Assembly (NCBI GenBank): GCA_018222765.1
Contig: JAAEZT010000008.1
Coordinates: 1 to 64,000, forward strand
Reading direction: 5' to 3'
Length of the DNA stretch: 64,000 bases
From: a bacterium
GTDB lineage: Bacteria > Verrucomicrobiota > Verrucomicrobiia > Verrucomicrobiales > Akkermansiaceae
Shown: piece by piece, positions 44,530 through 52,822 of the stretch
Layout of the letters: each line of letters opens with the position of its first letter
Numbering within the stretch: position 1 is the stretch's first letter
Made by a program: the position numbers and the translations under genes
The notes under the pieces: generated by a model
What the model saw: the letters and a program-made list of their open reading frames with translations, nothing else
Databases searched by the model: none
Told to the model about the DNA's origin: nothing

Positions 44530-46578
44530 GTGTTCACGGGACAAAATTCTCATCTCCCTTTTTTCTCCAAAGAGAATACTCTCATAGCCCAACGCCCGCC
44601 AGCCTTGTCTTCATTCAAACGAATCCTGCTCTCAACACTCCTGCTCGTCGCTCCTGCGCGGGGGCAGGAATCCGGTCTCAACGACCTCTCGACCGACCAA
44701 CTGGAAAAAAAACTGGAGGGCATCGACACTCAACTCAGCCAACTCGCCAACTTCACCATGCGAAGTGGAGTCGGCGCGATTGGCCATCGATCCAAGAGTC
44801 ATCAAACCAGCACCAATCCCGAGTGGGTTGAGGTCGCTCTCGACGACGAAAAGGACATCGACCTCATCGTCCTGGTCCCCACCATCGGACGCCTCACCCG
44901 GGAAGGCCTGGCCGCCGATGGCTTCCCGCGCGCCCTCCGCGTGATCGCCGGAACACCCGGGCACCCCGACGGAGAGATTGTGGCAAGCCTCGATCGCCGC
45001 GATCACCTCCTCCCTCGCATCGCCCCCCTGACCATCCCCTGCCGGATCCCGCAGGCCTCCTGGATCAGAATCGAAGCTATGGAACTTTCCACCCGCGCCT
45101 GGGACGAGCGATTTATCTTCCAACTCTCGGAAGTCCTCATTTTCCGAGATCAAAAAAATCTCGCCCTTCGCCGTCCCGTTCGGGTCTCTTCCGGAACGAT
45201 CTCCTCTCCTAATGCCCGAGGTGCCAACTACCTGGTCGACGGTAGTCTGCCCTACCTCATGGACGCCTACGATGGAGAGCAAAGTATCGCCTTGGTCGGC
45301 CACACTACTCCCAACAAGAATCTTACCATCATCATCGACCTGGAAGCCGAGCGTCGCATTGAGCAAATCAACCTGCACTCCACCGACGTCGAAGACTTCA
45401 TTCCTCAGGCCGTGCCTTCCGACTTTGGAATCCCAAGACAGCTTCTCATCGAGGGCGCCAATAAGCCGGATTTCTCCGATGCCGTCACCTTGCTCAAACC
45501 CGACCTCAGCTCCCCTTTCAAACGAGCCCCGATTCTCATGCTGCCCGTCTCTGGGGCGAGTTGCCGCTTCATACGCTTCACCATCGAAGAAGCCTACCGC
45601 TCGGATGACCCGAACACCAACTCCTCCTTCGTGGGTTTCGGCGAGATCGAAATTTTTTCTGACAACGCCAACCTCGCCCTTGGGAAAACAGCTCAACTCA
45701 ACTTCAAACCCACCGATCCCAGCCGCTTAGTCTCCTCGCTCACCGACGGAAGAAATTACCATGGCAACATCCTTCCTATCCGTGAATGGATCAAGCAGCT
45801 CTCCCTCCGTCACGACCTCGAAAGTCAACGCCCCAAAATCGTCGACCTTCTCAAGACCCGCTACGATGAACAGAAAACAAACTTGAACCTCCTCCTGTGG
45901 ATTCTGCCCCTCCTCCTTACCGGAACCATCATTATCGTCCTCGTCAATCGCATTAACCAACAACGGGCCATCCACCGGGCCCGCGAACTCATCGCCGCGG
46001 ACTTGCACGATGAACTCGGAGCCAACCTCCATGCCATCGGCCTCCTCGGTGACCTCACACGAGCCAGCGATGCCAATCCCGAGAAACGGGAATCCCTCCT
46101 TCTTCGCATGCGCACTCTCACCCAGAAAACCGGAGCCGCCGCCCGCTACTGCACCAACATGCTGGAGGCCAAAGAGAACTACGAAGATGTCGATGTCGCG
46201 ATGAAGCGATCATCCTCCCGCCTTCTCGCCGACCTCGAACACGAGATCACCTTCGAAGGCGAAGACCACCTCAAAAGACTCTCTCCCCGACGCCGAATCG
46301 ACATTTGCCTCTTTTACAAGGAATGCCTCACCAACATTCTCAAACACTCCGGTGCGAGTGAAGTTACAACTCACCTCAAGGCCGACAAAAAGGAAATCAT
46401 TCTCGAAGTCACCGACAATGGCTTCGGCATGGACGGCGACTCCGGCGAACATATTCCGCCCTCCCTGAAACGCCGCGCCCGCATCATCGGAGCACAGATT
46501 CAAACTAAGCATCAAGATCCTCAAGGACTCAAAGTAACCCTGATGCTCAACTACCGGAGATGGAGATTTCTCACATGA
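44530..46578 (+). CDS. Sensor histidine kinase with galactose-binding-like sensor domains
   Basis: A protein of up to 682 residues. The exported part (about 45-450) contains two beta-sandwich, discoidin-like modules (EWVEVALDDEKDIDLIVLVP; LTIIIDLEAERRIEQINLHS; SFVGFGEIEIF), as in carbohydrate-binding F5/8C domains. One membrane helix follows (LLLWILPLLLTGTIIIVLV, about 455-475). The cytoplasmic part carries the HisKA_3-type phosphoacceptor motif IAADLHDELGANLHA (His about 493) and an ATPase domain (ECLTNILKHSGASEV, VTDNGFGMDG). Such NarL-system kinases phosphorylate the partner regulator encoded directly downstream (ATGA overlap). The start is uncertain: GTG at 44530 or TTG at 44605, which would give a better signal peptide. 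It probably senses a glycan or cell-wall ligand. Confidence 0.82.
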   Translation: MFTGQNSHLPFFSKENTLIAQRPPALSSFKRILLSTLLLVAPARGQESGLNDLSTDQLEKKLEGIDTQLSQLANFTMRSGVGAIGHRSKSHQTSTNPEWVEVALDDEKDIDLIVLVPTIGRLTREGLAADGFPRALRVIAGTPGHPDGEIVASLDRRDHLLPRIAPLTIPCRIPQASWIRIEAMELSTRAWDERFIFQLSEVLIFRDQKNLALRRPVRVSSGTISSPNARGANYLVDGSLPYLMDAYDGEQSIALVGHTTPNKNLTIIIDLEAERRIEQINLHSTDVEDFIPQAVPSDFGIPRQLLIEGANKPDFSDAVTLLKPDLSSPFKRAPILMLPVSGASCRFIRFTIEEAYRSDDPNTNSSFVGFGEIEIFSDNANLALGKTAQLNFKPTDPSRLVSSLTDGRNYHGNILPIREWIKQLSLRHDLESQRPKIVDLLKTRYDEQKTNLNLLLWILPLLLTGTIIIVLVNRINQQRAIHRARELIAADLHDELGANLHAIGLLGDLTRASDANPEKRESLLLRMRTLTQKTGAAARYCTNMLEAKENYEDVDVAMKRSSSRLLADLEHEITFEGEDHLKRLSPRRRIDICLFYKECLTNILKHSGASEVTTHLKADKKEIILEVTDNGFGMDGDSGEHIPPSLKRRARIIGAQIQTKHQDPQGLKVTLMLNYRRWRFLT

Positions 46579-47243
46579 ACACGCCAATCAAGGTCATGCT
46601 CGTCGAAGACAACCCCGAATACCGGGCTGTTGTCGCCCTCGCTCTGGAAGACGAGACTGACATCACCCTCCTCAGCCAATTCGGCACTGCCGAGATCGCC
46701 CTGCGCAGTCTTGGGAACGCCACGAATTATCAAAAGCCCGATCTCATCCTGCTCGACCTCAACCTCCCCGGCATGAGCGGTATCGAGGCTCTTCCTTATT
46801 TTTCCGAAGCCCTTCCCGAGACCCGCGTCATGATCCTCACGCAATCAGACCGGGAAGAAGATGTCCTTCAAGCCATCTCAAATGGCGCCGACGGCTACCT
46901 TCTCAAGTCTTCCGAGCTTGGCGGCATCACCGGCGGCATTCGGAACGTCATGGCGGGCGGCGCTTCCCTCGATGCCAATATCGCACGCCTCGTCCTCGAT
47001 AACCTTCAACACCGACTCCCAAAATCCGAAGAGGAAACCACCCTCACCAAGCGGGAACTCCAAATCCTAAAGCTCCTCGCCGAGGGTTTCGTGAAGAAGG
47101 AAATCGCGGACCAACTCAACATTGGCTACAGCACCGTGGACACGCACGTCAGCAACATTTACGAAAAGCTCGAGGTCCGCAACGCCCCTTCCGCCGTCAG
47201 CCAAGCCTTCCGCAAGGGCCTCCTCAACGATCAACAGGACTGA
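46575..47243 (+). CDS. NarL/FixJ-family response regulator
   Basis: A 222-residue two-component regulator. The receiver domain (about 5-120) has the acidic pair VEDNP, the phosphorylated Asp61 (LILLDLNLPG), the Thr of ILTQSD and the Lys of YLLKSS. The C-terminal LuxR-type helix-turn-helix (about 155-215) is seen as LTKREL, FVKKEIADQLNIGYSTVDTH and KLEVRN. It starts at the ATG at 46575, overlapping the kinase stop as ATGA. An in-frame ATG at 46560 would lie inside the kinase. It is the cognate partner of the preceding kinase; target genes are unknown. Confidence 0.92.
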   Translation: MNTPIKVMLVEDNPEYRAVVALALEDETDITLLSQFGTAEIALRSLGNATNYQKPDLILLDLNLPGMSGIEALPYFSEALPETRVMILTQSDREEDVLQAISNGADGYLLKSSELGGITGGIRNVMAGGASLDANIARLVLDNLQHRLPKSEEETTLTKRELQILKLLAEGFVKKEIADQLNIGYSTVDTHVSNIYEKLEVRNAPSAVSQAFRKGLLNDQQD

Positions 47244-47281
47244 CCTCGCCCTCGCATCTCGAACCTGCTTCAATTCCCACC

Positions 47282-48013
47282 ATGCAGGACGACCGATTCT
47301 TTCAAACGAACAAAGTCGAGAACCACCTCGCCTCTATCTTCGATGACCTCCCTGGCTTCATCTACTTCGTCAAAGATCTCGACCTTCGCTACGTCGCCTA
47401 CAACGACCGGCTCTGCGAAATCTTCGAGGCCTCATCTCCCTCCGAAGTTCTCGGAAAGCGGGACGACGACTACATCCCCCAACACATCATGAAGGACATC
47501 CGCAAGGATGACCTGCGCATCCTTCAAACCGGCGAGTCCATCGTGAACCGCGTCGAACTTGTCCCGCGCGGAAACGGCTTCGTCGACTGGTCTAATACCA
47601 CTAAAAAACCACTCTACAATCAGGAGAGAAAGATCTGCGGCCTCATCGGCATCACTCGGCCTTTCAACCAAGGCACCACCTCGCTCAGCATGAACGAAGA
47701 ACTCGGTGCCGCGCTTCAGCTCCTCCACGAACGCTACCGCGAAAACATCGCCATCACCGAGCTCGCCAAAGCGGCCCACATTTCTCTCAGCAGCTTCCTC
47801 CGTAAATTCAAAGCCTGCTTCAACATGACGCCCAAGGAGTATCTCCGTCACCTCCGTGTCCAGGAAGCCTGCCACCTCATCGTACGCACCACCCGCCCAT
47901 TCGCCCAGATCGGACTCGACTGCGGCTTCGCCGACCAAGCCCACTTCTCCCGCGAATTCTCCCGTATCATGAAGGAGCCGCCCTCAGCATATCGCTCGCG
48001 ATATCGCCTGTAA
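47282..48013 (+). CDS. PAS-domain AraC-family regulator
   Basis: A 243-residue protein. The N-terminal PAS domain (about 15-130) shows LPGFIYFVKDLDLRYVAYN, DDDYIPQHIMKDIRKDD and a final GLIGITRPF. The AraC-type DNA-binding domain (about 140-243) has two helix-turn-helix segments (ITELAKAAHISLSSFLRKFK and IGLDCGFADQAHFSREFSRI) plus the usual PSAYR close. In PAS-AraC regulators the PAS part senses a small molecule or redox state in the cytoplasm instead of a sugar jelly-roll. It lies 38 bases after the response regulator on the same strand, so the three genes likely form one regulatory operon. It converges with the next gene. Confidence 0.88.
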   Translation: MQDDRFFQTNKVENHLASIFDDLPGFIYFVKDLDLRYVAYNDRLCEIFEASSPSEVLGKRDDDYIPQHIMKDIRKDDLRILQTGESIVNRVELVPRGNGFVDWSNTTKKPLYNQERKICGLIGITRPFNQGTTSLSMNEELGAALQLLHERYRENIAITELAKAAHISLSSFLRKFKACFNMTPKEYLRHLRVQEACHLIVRTTRPFAQIGLDCGFADQAHFSREFSRIMKEPPSAYRSRYRL

Positions 48014-48025
48014 ATAGTCCTCAGA

Positions 48026-49510
48026 CTACCCCAAGGCCGCCCGCGTCCGCGCAACGAGATCGGTATCTTTCTTTTTCGAACCCTGCAGCCAGTAGACACT
48101 CGCCGCCAAAAAGCGATCCCGCATTCCTCCAGTGATGTGATAGTAATCTTCCAAAACTGCCGAACTGAATTTGTAATCATGCGATCCATTCCCCTTCAAA
48201 TAAATTAGGCGTTGCGCTTCATCGAGAAACGGCCGCGGATTTTTCGCTGACTTGAGGTAGGCTAGGGCTTTCTGTGCCGCGACCACTTTATTCCCACTCA
48301 CTTCAGCGAAGATCTCCTCGATCGAAGGCACTCCATCAACAGGTTCAAATTCATCAATCTTCACGCCCTCTTTTACCGCTCCGCGATCCCGGAACATGGT
48401 TAGAAAAGCCGCATTTTGCAGGAGAAGAAAACGACGTGTCTCATCGTTAGACGTCTGCTGATGCGCATAATGCATCGCATTGGTCGTGGTAGTGGCATGC
48501 AGCGAAATAATCCCCGGCTGCCGCATTAGCATTTCCGAGGCATGCTGGAAAAGGGCATCCCAAATCGACTGCGGAGAAATCTTCTTATTCAAGAACTCTA
48601 CCACCTTGCGACTGGCCTCCTCCCAAGAACCGCTTCGAAGAACTCCCAGCATTTCCGCTGTCGCCTCCTTAACCATCAATCCTCGCTGCCACCCGTCCCG
48701 AATCGTCTTGAGAAGCTTCTCATTCATGCGCCCGGGCAGGTCCGCCCCAAAGCTATTTTCCGCGGGATTCTTATCGCCACCTTGGAGCAAGGCATAGCCC
48801 AGAGACCGCAGTACCGGCTCGCTATGCCGCCAACCAATCGCCTGTAAAGTACGCCAACTGTTCGCGACATAAATCGCCTTGTGCCCAATGTCCCGAAAAT
48901 CCCGCGAACCATATTTTGCGAACAAATCGAACACCTCCTGCGCACCCACCGATCGGGCCAGGCCAGCCGTCGCCGCATCGACTTTAACCACATCCCACTG
49001 CTCCATTCCCTCGACAAACATCTGCCGTGCTTTCTCTGCCGATGGCACTTCGCTTTCCTTTACTGGTGCCATCGTCCAGTTCCCTTCTTTAACATCCTGC
49101 GCTTGCGACGACTTGAATTGATCAAGCGCCCAAAAGATCGGCAACCAACGATCCGAGTCAGGCGAATTCATGCTGGCCAGATGCGCTGAATTCACCACCA
49201 AGACCGCGTGAAATTTGAAGCCCACCGGACGAGGTTGAATATTCCGGACTCCCGCCAGCATCAAGGCACTTAATACCTCGGTATAGGTCGTTCCCTTCTT
49301 GATCAAAGCCCCCACTTCCTCAAGTACACGCTGTCGGGAAGCCTCCTCGATCATACGGACCAAAGGTTCAATCTCCGGCCGAAATTGCACCTGCTTCGGG
49401 TCCAGCTTCGCCTCCTCCGCCCTCACAGAGGGAATCCTGGAAAGAAAACCAAAGGCCCCGGCTACCGCTCCGGTTTGCAAGACTTGTCGACGCGATGGGT
49501 TCACACTCAT
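48026..49510 (-). CDS. Tat-exported protein of unknown function
   Basis: A 494-residue protein with a twin-arginine leader (SRRQVLQTGAVAGAFGFLSR, cleavage near residue 31). The mature part looks mostly alpha-helical and includes conserved-looking histidine segments (KFHAVLVVNSAHL; IISLHATTTTNAMHYAHQQ), which could bind metal or cofactor. The size and helical histidine pattern faintly recall questin-oxidase-like proteins, but I cannot assign a family. It lies 12 bases after the convergent AraC-type gene and 58 bases downstream of the cyanophycinase-like gene on the same strand, so it may share that gene's transcript. Confidence 0.55.
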   Translation of the reverse strand: MSVNPSRRQVLQTGAVAGAFGFLSRIPSVRAEEAKLDPKQVQFRPEIEPLVRMIEEASRQRVLEEVGALIKKGTTYTEVLSALMLAGVRNIQPRPVGFKFHAVLVVNSAHLASMNSPDSDRWLPIFWALDQFKSSQAQDVKEGNWTMAPVKESEVPSAEKARQMFVEGMEQWDVVKVDAATAGLARSVGAQEVFDLFAKYGSRDFRDIGHKAIYVANSWRTLQAIGWRHSEPVLRSLGYALLQGGDKNPAENSFGADLPGRMNEKLLKTIRDGWQRGLMVKEATAEMLGVLRSGSWEEASRKVVEFLNKKISPQSIWDALFQHASEMLMRQPGIISLHATTTTNAMHYAHQQTSNDETRRFLLLQNAAFLTMFRDRGAVKEGVKIDEFEPVDGVPSIEEIFAEVSGNKVVAAQKALAYLKSAKNPRPFLDEAQRLIYLKGNGSHDYKFSSAVLEDYYHITGGMRDRFLAASVYWLQGSKKKDTDLVARTRAALG

Positions 49511-49568
49511 GGAAGAAGCCTAATCACAATCAGGAGCTAGGTCGCGTAAGAAATCCACTCTTGCGCTA

Positions 49569-50444
49569 TCACTCCAACACCTTTCGCGCCTTTAAGTCAT
49601 ACTTCTGCCCCTTAATCAAGGTCACCCACTTCTTCTCATCCGGGGTGTCCTTCTTCCAGGACTTCGGATCGTATACCAAGACCGCGCCCTTCTCTTTCCC
49701 GATCACTTCAAATTGATCACCCTTCACCACGATCGCGACATCTTCATCGATGCCAATCCCCAGCATCTCCGCTCGATCAAATTGCTTGCGCATTCTTCCC
49801 TTCGGGTCTTCGAGCACCTTCAGGAGATCCTTTTCTCTCCCCCGCGCGATAAGATGCTGGTCGATGGCGGTGTTCTTCATAAAACCAAACCCCCGCTGCA
49901 CATTTCCAATCATGATGGTGTTTCCTCTGGTATCTCCCCGCGCCAAAAATGATCCCTGAATTGTCGCCCCCGCCGAGGACCCGCCGATCACCCCGCCTCG
50001 TTCCAGCACCTTGTGGAATTCCATTTCAGTTCGCGTTCCACCATAAGCTTTCGTAAAACGCCACTGACGCCCTCCTCCAAACCACACACCCGTCGCCTTA
50101 CTCAACGGCTTCACAAACTTCTCTGTATTCGCCTCTTTTCGATCATGGGTATGCAGCACGGAAACTTCCGCCACACCCAATCTCTTTGCCAATGAAACCG
50201 CCGGAGAGCGCTGGTAATTATAATTCGGATCACTCGAAGCTGCCGTCGGCACAATGACAATATGCGCCTTCTTCCCTCCGGCTAATTCGACAAACTTCTC
50301 GAAAACATGGGGAAACTGACGATCAGGTCCACCACCGCCCACAATGACCAAGGACCCCTGCTTCGGGCCTACTACGGCATCAGGATACTCCGCGGATACG
50401 GGAATACTCAAAAATAACAACTGCAGGAAAAACATGCGAATCAT
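49569..50444 (-). CDS. Secreted cyanophycinase-like peptidase (S51)
   Basis: A 291-residue product when started at the ATG at 50444, which gives a clear signal peptide (MIRMFFLQLLFLSIPVSA); a frame 18 codons longer exists. The fold is peptidase S51: GSLVIVGGGGPD, IVIVPTAAS, the nucleophile elbow VIGGSSAGA (Ser157), and GFMKNTAIDQHLIARGR with the usual His of cyanophycinases. Cyanophycinases cut beta-Asp-Arg dipeptides from cyanophycin. Exported forms are known in heterotrophs that feed on external cyanophycin; other isoaspartyl or alpha-aspartyl peptides are possible. No cyanophycin synthetase is nearby, which fits scavenging. Confidence 0.8.
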   Translation of the reverse strand: MIRMFFLQLLFLSIPVSAEYPDAVVGPKQGSLVIVGGGGPDRQFPHVFEKFVELAGGKKAHIVIVPTAASSDPNYNYQRSPAVSLAKRLGVAEVSVLHTHDRKEANTEKFVKPLSKATGVWFGGGRQWRFTKAYGGTRTEMEFHKVLERGGVIGGSSAGATIQGSFLARGDTRGNTIMIGNVQRGFGFMKNTAIDQHLIARGREKDLLKVLEDPKGRMRKQFDRAEMLGIGIDEDVAIVVKGDQFEVIGKEKGAVLVYDPKSWKKDTPDEKKWVTLIKGQKYDLKARKVLE

Positions 50445-50771
50445 GGAGGAATAGGATTCCCGAGTTATGAAGAACTGACAATCTAATCTTCGGCTCATTT
50501 TTTCTCTAATAAAAGCGAAGACTACGAACTCACCAAATCAGGACTGCAGCTCGTCCCAACAGCCATCGGCCAACCACCCCACGATGTGCATTGCTGCAAG
50601 CAATCCTGTCAGCGGAGGCTACATCGCCTGGCACCTCCACACTGCCAACGGCACCGAACATTCCAAAGGCCTCAAGTCGCGCACCTGCCCCCCAATGGGT
50701 GGCTGAACCGGCATCCTCGGGACCGCGCCACCCAGGCCCCCCTCCGTGCCGTCGAGAAAAAATAACCACGA
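50445..50771. other. GC-rich intergenic region with strong hairpins
   Basis: No convincing gene. Several short open frames exist on both strands, and none matches a family I recognise. A perfect 8-base stem TGGGTGGC (50696-50703) / GCCACCCA (50727-50734) and the small stems ATTGC/GCAAT and GGAGG/CCTCC lie within 50585-50735. The region is flanked by minus-strand genes and could be a long 5' leader, a small RNA or a repeat copy. Confidence 0.4.
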
Positions 50772-52802
50772 TCACTCGGACACCCTGATCCGAAAAAAGA
50801 ACATCTTTCCTGAGATTGCAGAAAGATCAAGATTGTAGCGGATCCTTACCGTCTGACTCCCATCGCCATGATCTTCCGAGGCGCTCAATTGAGTGTATGA
50901 ATTCACGGAACTCCCACCGTCGTTCCGAAGACACTCCGACCAGGTCGTGAGATCCTCCGAAACCTCCACTAAATAATTCACCTCGGACGCATCAATTCTG
51001 CGAGTGAAGGCGAAGGCCGGAAAACTTCCACCCGTCGTTTCAATCCAAGTTGAGGGTACTCGCGCAGGGTCCTCTGAAGAACTCGTGGGATCATACCCGA
51101 AATAGTATTCGGCCTCATTTCCCCATTGATCTCCATCGCTATTCCCGGATCGGCCTGCTCCCCCGATTCCATAAGTATCCTCCCAAGCCGCATAGTCGGG
51201 ATCGAGCAATTCAAAGCTCCACCAATTGAGATTCCATCCCCCCACCGTCGCAAAAACCGTTAGGGTTTGTGAACCCTTCTCAAGCGTTGCTGTGTCAGTA
51301 ATCGTCGTCCAATTTTTCCATCCTCCGGTATCCGGTGCAGACGTCTGAACAATGTCCACGCCATCTCTCCCCAGGGTAATCGTTCCGCCCCCCATCGCAC
51401 TCGCGACGCGGTAGCTCACCCGATAATCGCCCGACACCGGCACCTCCACCGGGAAACTCATCCAATCGCCGTTGTCGATGTATCCGATCGACTGCCCCCC
51501 GCCCACATCTTCCGAAAACTCGTCCTGCACTCCCCACATGTGTGCATAATACTCCGCTTCGACATGCGTTGCTGGCGGAGCAGGAATGATTTTAAAATGA
51601 TTGAGATTCCACCCTCCGCTTGTGGCGTAAACATCCAGCATTTGCGCTCCCTCTTCCAGCCAGACAAGATCGCTCACTGTTTCCCAATCCTGCCAACCTC
51701 CCGTATCGGGAATTGTCGTTTGCTTGAGATCAACCCCGCCTTTTCCCAAAGTCACAATTCCCCCGCCACCATCAGAAGCGATGCGGTAGTCTATCTGATA
51801 CCAAGCTGTCTCCGGCACATTGAATCGATACTGCATATAGTCTCCCGTATCGATATATCCCACGTTCCATCCTCCGCCAAGGTCTGCGCACTTTTCCTCC
51901 CGAACATCTCCACCATAACCTTCGTAGCGCTCTGCTTCGACATGCGCCGGAATGTCGTGATCCGGCCAATCCCACTTGTAGGCCCGCACGTAGTCAACAA
52001 AGTAACCTACTCCGTAATTGTCTCCCGCCGTGTCATACGCCCCCGTATCAATCCCCATCACTCCACCCCAGTCTCCCCCGATGGCATGATTTAGAATAAT
52101 GAAAAATTCCGAGTTGAACGGCCACTGTCCAGGACCCGTATCCTCGTTCACAAAGCCATATCGCCAGACTCCATCAATGTAGAAATCAATCCGATCGTGC
52201 CACCACTCTACCGTGTAGGTATGATAGCTATTTTCCAGACCTCCGACCCAACCACTCCAGCCATAATTCGTACCCAAAAGGAAGTTGTGATCCTTGGTGT
52301 GCGCATTGACGTGCGCGACATCATTGTCCCATCCCACATACTCGAGAATGTCAATTTCCCCTGAGTCCGGCCACCCGCCATACAGCCCATTCTGCGGCAT
52401 CATCCAAAAGGCAGGCCACGAACCATTCGCCCACGGCATCAGGGCCCGCATCTCAATCTTGCCATACTTAATACTGAACTTCCCGGCGGTCTGAATTCGC
52501 GCGGAGGTATATTCGTAAGTCTGACCATTCCCTTGATCAAACCACCAATCCCGGCGCCCTTCTAGAACAAGCACTCCATCCTGACGGCGACAATTCTCCG
52601 TCCGATTCCAGGTGTATTTCTGCAGCTCGTTGTTGTTAGCTCCCGGCTCGAAAGATTCAAAATTCCACTTGCTCTGGTCAAGTTCACCATTGCCATCGAA
52701 CTCATCACTCCACACCAAATCCCACTCCGCCAGAGCCGTCCCTGAAATCAGTAATCCGCACCCCAGGGAAACGCGGAAACCCTTCAGGAAAAATCTTGGC
52801 AT
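50772..52802 (-). CDS. Secreted GH16 beta-glucanase with two CBM6-like domains
   Basis: A 676-residue exported enzyme with signal peptide about 1-25. Residues 27-275 are a GH16 beta-jelly-roll: WSDEFDG, GKIEMRALMPWANGSWPAFW and the catalytic GEIDILE with nucleophile Glu149, Asp151 and acid/base Glu154. This pattern is typical of laminarinases and other endo-beta-1,3-glucanases, with agarase or carrageenase being less likely. Two CBM6-like modules follow (HVEAERYEGYGG...VGYIDTGDYMQYRFNV near 290-400; HVEAEYY...IGYIDNGDWMSFPVEV near 415-530), with matching WNLNH and WNLNW ends. A C-terminal SEDLTTW...FFFRIRV module ends the protein. It likely degrades algal beta-glucan outside the cell. Confidence 0.88.
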   Translation of the reverse strand: MPRFFLKGFRVSLGCGLLISGTALAEWDLVWSDEFDGNGELDQSKWNFESFEPGANNNELQKYTWNRTENCRRQDGVLVLEGRRDWWFDQGNGQTYEYTSARIQTAGKFSIKYGKIEMRALMPWANGSWPAFWMMPQNGLYGGWPDSGEIDILEYVGWDNDVAHVNAHTKDHNFLLGTNYGWSGWVGGLENSYHTYTVEWWHDRIDFYIDGVWRYGFVNEDTGPGQWPFNSEFFIILNHAIGGDWGGVMGIDTGAYDTAGDNYGVGYFVDYVRAYKWDWPDHDIPAHVEAERYEGYGGDVREEKCADLGGGWNVGYIDTGDYMQYRFNVPETAWYQIDYRIASDGGGGIVTLGKGGVDLKQTTIPDTGGWQDWETVSDLVWLEEGAQMLDVYATSGGWNLNHFKIIPAPPATHVEAEYYAHMWGVQDEFSEDVGGGQSIGYIDNGDWMSFPVEVPVSGDYRVSYRVASAMGGGTITLGRDGVDIVQTSAPDTGGWKNWTTITDTATLEKGSQTLTVFATVGGWNLNWWSFELLDPDYAAWEDTYGIGGAGRSGNSDGDQWGNEAEYYFGYDPTSSSEDPARVPSTWIETTGGSFPAFAFTRRIDASEVNYLVEVSEDLTTWSECLRNDGGSSVNSYTQLSASEDHGDGSQTVRIRYNLDLSAISGKMFFFRIRVSE

Positions 52803-52822
52803 AAGACCACTCTATGTCTTGA

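Noticed and set aside
50530-50775. Short frames on both strands in the GC-rich intergenic block
   Set aside because: Codon bias unlike the neighbours and no recognisable domain; kept as a non-coding structured region.
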